Assembly (NCBI GenBank): GCA_017880985.1 | Contig: JADGRK010000095.1 | Location: 1-8,080 of the forward strand | Reading direction: 5' to 3' | From: Rhodoferax sp. | Lineage (GTDB): Bacteria > Pseudomonadota > Gammaproteobacteria > Burkholderiales > Burkholderiaceae_C | DNA length: 8,080 bases | Shown: piece after piece, positions 6,743 through 8,080 of the stretch | Position numbering within the stretch: position 1 is the first letter of the stretch | Layout: each line of letters starts with the position of its first letter | Made by a program: the position numbers and the translations under genes | The notes under the pieces: generated by a model | What the model saw: the letters and a program-made list of their open reading frames with translations, nothing else | Told to the model about the DNA's origin: nothing | The model's database searches: none

Positions 6743-6750
6743 TCCACAAA

Positions 6751-8080
6751 TTGATTGCTAAGTCAAATCGCTGGCAAAAAACCATCCTGACGGCCGCTTC
6801 TGCGGCTTTTTTCGGGCTTTATGGATTGGATGCAGCGGCACTGTCGTTGGGTCGCATCATGGTCCAATCCGCTCTTGGCGAGCCGTTGCGCGCCGAAATC
6901 GATATTCCGGATATCAATGCTGGCGAGGCCGCCTCACTCAAGGTGAGCGTCGCGTCGCCTGAAGCATTTCGAGCCGCCGGACTTGACTACAACCCGGCCA
7001 TGACAAGCTTGCAGGCGACCCTGCAAAAGCGCCCGGATGGACGCGCCTATCTGCGCTTGCGCAGCGACCGCGCCATCAACGACCCGTTTGTGGACATGAT
7101 TCTTGAAGCCAGTTGGGCCACCGGCCGCATTGTTCGCGATTACACCCTGCTGTTCGACCCGCCCAATTTGCGGCAAACAACACCGGCCGCGCCGACACCG
7201 AGCCAGGTGCCGGTACCAGCGGCTGCCCCACCGCCTGTCAGCCGGACTGCGTCGCCCGCAGTTGAATCCGCCAGGTCGGCGACAGGCCCCAGCACGCGCC
7301 CGGTAGCACCGCGTCAAGCCGGCCCCAGAACACCGCTTCAGTCCACGCCAGGCAAGTCAGCAAGCCAGGAAGACGGGCAGTTCACCGTCAAGTCCGGAGA
7401 CACCGCCAGCAAAATCGCCGCCACAGTCAAGCCCGCCAACGTGTCGCTCGACCAGATGCTGGTGGCTTTGCTGCGCGCCAACCCGCAAGCATTTATACAC
7501 GACAACGTGAACCGCATCAAAGCGGGCGCGGTCATGACAGTGCCCTCGGCAGAACAAGCCCGGGCCACGCTGGCCGCCGAAGCCACCCAGATCGTCATTG
7601 CGCAAAGCAAAGACTTCAACGCTTTTCGCAGGGAACTCGCAGGCAGCGCACCCAGTGCCCAGGTGACAGCAGCCGAGCGCAAAACCAGTGGCAAGGTGCA
7701 GGCCCAGGTCGAGGACAAGAAACCCGCGACCGCGGCACCCGACAAGCTCACACTTTCCAAAGGGGCCGTGCAAGGCAAGGCGGCCGAGGGCCAACTGGCC
7801 AAAGAACGCAGTGCCATGGCAGCGGCCACTCGCGCCACCGAGATTGCCAAAAACATCAGCGACCTCGGCAAGCTGGGGGCAGCGTCCGGTGCCGTGGCGC
7901 CGGGTCTGCCAGCGGCGGCTTCGACCCCTGCCAAAGCGGCTACTGCACCCAGCGCCCCTGCCCTTACCGTCCCAGCGCAAGCCGTGACACCCGTGACATT
8001 GAGCTCTGCGCCGGTACCGGCGCTAGTTGCCGCCGCCTCAGAACCAGTCCCCGCGGCGTCGCAGACCGCTTCCGCGCCAA
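6751..8080 (+). CDS. fimV: FimV/HubP-family LysM protein, N-terminal part (partial)
   Basis: The frame runs open from TTG 6751 to the window end (443 full codons), so the 3' part is missing. FimV-family proteins are polar inner-membrane scaffolds with a periplasmic LysM region that binds peptidoglycan. In Pseudomonas they support type IV pilus assembly and twitching. Visible in order: a basic n-region (Lys4, Arg7, Lys10), a hydrophobic core, and a signal-peptidase I-like site around DAAA-LSLG (after residue 30). Next comes the conserved block VQSALGEPLRAEIDI, then a domain to about residue 157 (ILEASWATGRIVRDYTLLFDP), then a Pro/Ala/Thr-rich linker (about 158-206). A LysM-like FimV core follows (about 210-266: FTVKSGDTASKIA, LLRANPQAF, NRIKAGAVMTVPS). 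After it comes another Ala/Pro/Lys-rich stretch. The expected transmembrane and TPR-like C-terminal parts lie beyond the window. The start is TTG with GGAG 8 nt upstream. Confidence 0.92.
   Translation, partial: MIAKSNRWQKTILTAASAAFFGLYGLDAAALSLGRIMVQSALGEPLRAEIDIPDINAGEAASLKVSVASPEAFRAAGLDYNPAMTSLQATLQKRPDGRAYLRLRSDRAINDPFVDMILEASWATGRIVRDYTLLFDPPNLRQTTPAAPTPSQVPVPAAAPPPVSRTASPAVESARSATGPSTRPVAPRQAGPRTPLQSTPGKSASQEDGQFTVKSGDTASKIAATVKPANVSLDQMLVALLRANPQAFIHDNVNRIKAGAVMTVPSAEQARATLAAEATQIVIAQSKDFNAFRRELAGSAPSAQVTAAERKTSGKVQAQVEDKKPATAAPDKLTLSKGAVQGKAAEGQLAKERSAMAAATRATEIAKNISDLGKLGAASGAVAPGLPAAASTPAKAATAPSAPALTVPAQAVTPVTLSSAPVPALVAAASEPVPAASQTASAP
6793..6812 (+). terminator. Terminator-like hairpin inside fimV signal-peptide codons
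   Basis: GCCGC (6793-6797) pairs with GCGGC (6802-6806) around a TTCT loop, and six T follow directly (6807-6812). It covers fimV codons 15-21 (A-A-S-A-A-F-F). The shape is that of a short intrinsic terminator. Alanine and phenylalanine codons in a signal peptide could produce it by chance, and a 5-bp stem is weak. Possible attenuation of untranslated messages is inference. Confidence 0.3.
8008..8023. repeat. 16-bp perfect palindrome in the fimV linker
   Basis: GCGCCGGTACCGGCGC is identical on both strands and lies in the Ala/Pro-rich linker (coding ...SAPVPAL...). GC-rich proline/alanine codons make such palindromes more likely than in random sequence. No function is apparent. Confidence 0.5.

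Larger units (their letters stand above)
6503..6750 (+). other. Spacer between asd and fimV
   Basis: These 248 nt hold no convincing gene and no intrinsic terminator for asd; GGGGAAACCC at 6504-6513 is too small to count. The stretch is more AT-rich than the flanking genes from about 6571 on. Two partial promoter signals are present and listed separately. The 10-bp palindrome GCTTCGAAGC (6620-6629) could be an operator half or chance. A 27-codon frame from 6601 lacks a ribosome binding site and is not called. Confidence 0.6.

Noticed and set aside
7338..7980. Overlapping antisense frames (about 200 codons each) opposite fimV
   Set aside because: They are low-complexity shadows of the Ala/Pro-rich fimV linker and LysM region; the + strand frame has signal peptide and LysM motifs.

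Overview
This window is a stretch of ordinary core chromosome from a betaproteobacterium. The closest fit, from remembered protein similarity and gene order, is Burkholderiales and probably Comamonadaceae (Rhodoferax/Polaromonas-like); this is inference, not a database match. All confident genes lie on the + strand, are tightly packed, and share a moderately GC-rich codon style. There are no mobile elements, tRNA or rRNA genes, CRISPR arrays or visible signs of transfer.

Region 1 (1-1906) is the tail of a TCA-cycle operon. It holds the C-terminal end of succinate dehydrogenase iron-sulfur subunit (sdhB), the flavinylation factor sdhE, and citrate synthase gltA. It is closed by a clear intrinsic terminator at 1873-1906. 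SdhE helps insert FAD into the flavoprotein partner of SdhB, and GltA feeds the same cycle.

Region 2 (1907-6502) is a biosynthetic cluster: leuC and leuD (the two subunits of isopropylmalate isomerase), leuB (3-isopropylmalate dehydrogenase) and asd (aspartate-semialdehyde dehydrogenase). The first three give successive steps of leucine synthesis. Asd supplies the aspartate-family branch (lysine/diaminopimelate, threonine, methionine, isoleucine). leuC and leuD are closely coupled. The 89-nt leuD-leuB gap holds a two-tier hairpin and a 28-codon reading frame whose stop overlaps the leuB start as ATGA.

Region 3 (6503-8080) is a 248-nt spacer without a convincing gene, followed by the 5' part of a fimV-type gene. 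Its product is a secreted/inner-membrane LysM protein of the FimV/HubP polar-hub family. The gene runs off the window, apparently starts at TTG, and has a terminator-shaped hairpin inside its signal-peptide codons.

No previously undescribed system is evident. The most useful second-look items are the leuD-leuB junction and the unusual 5' end of fimV.
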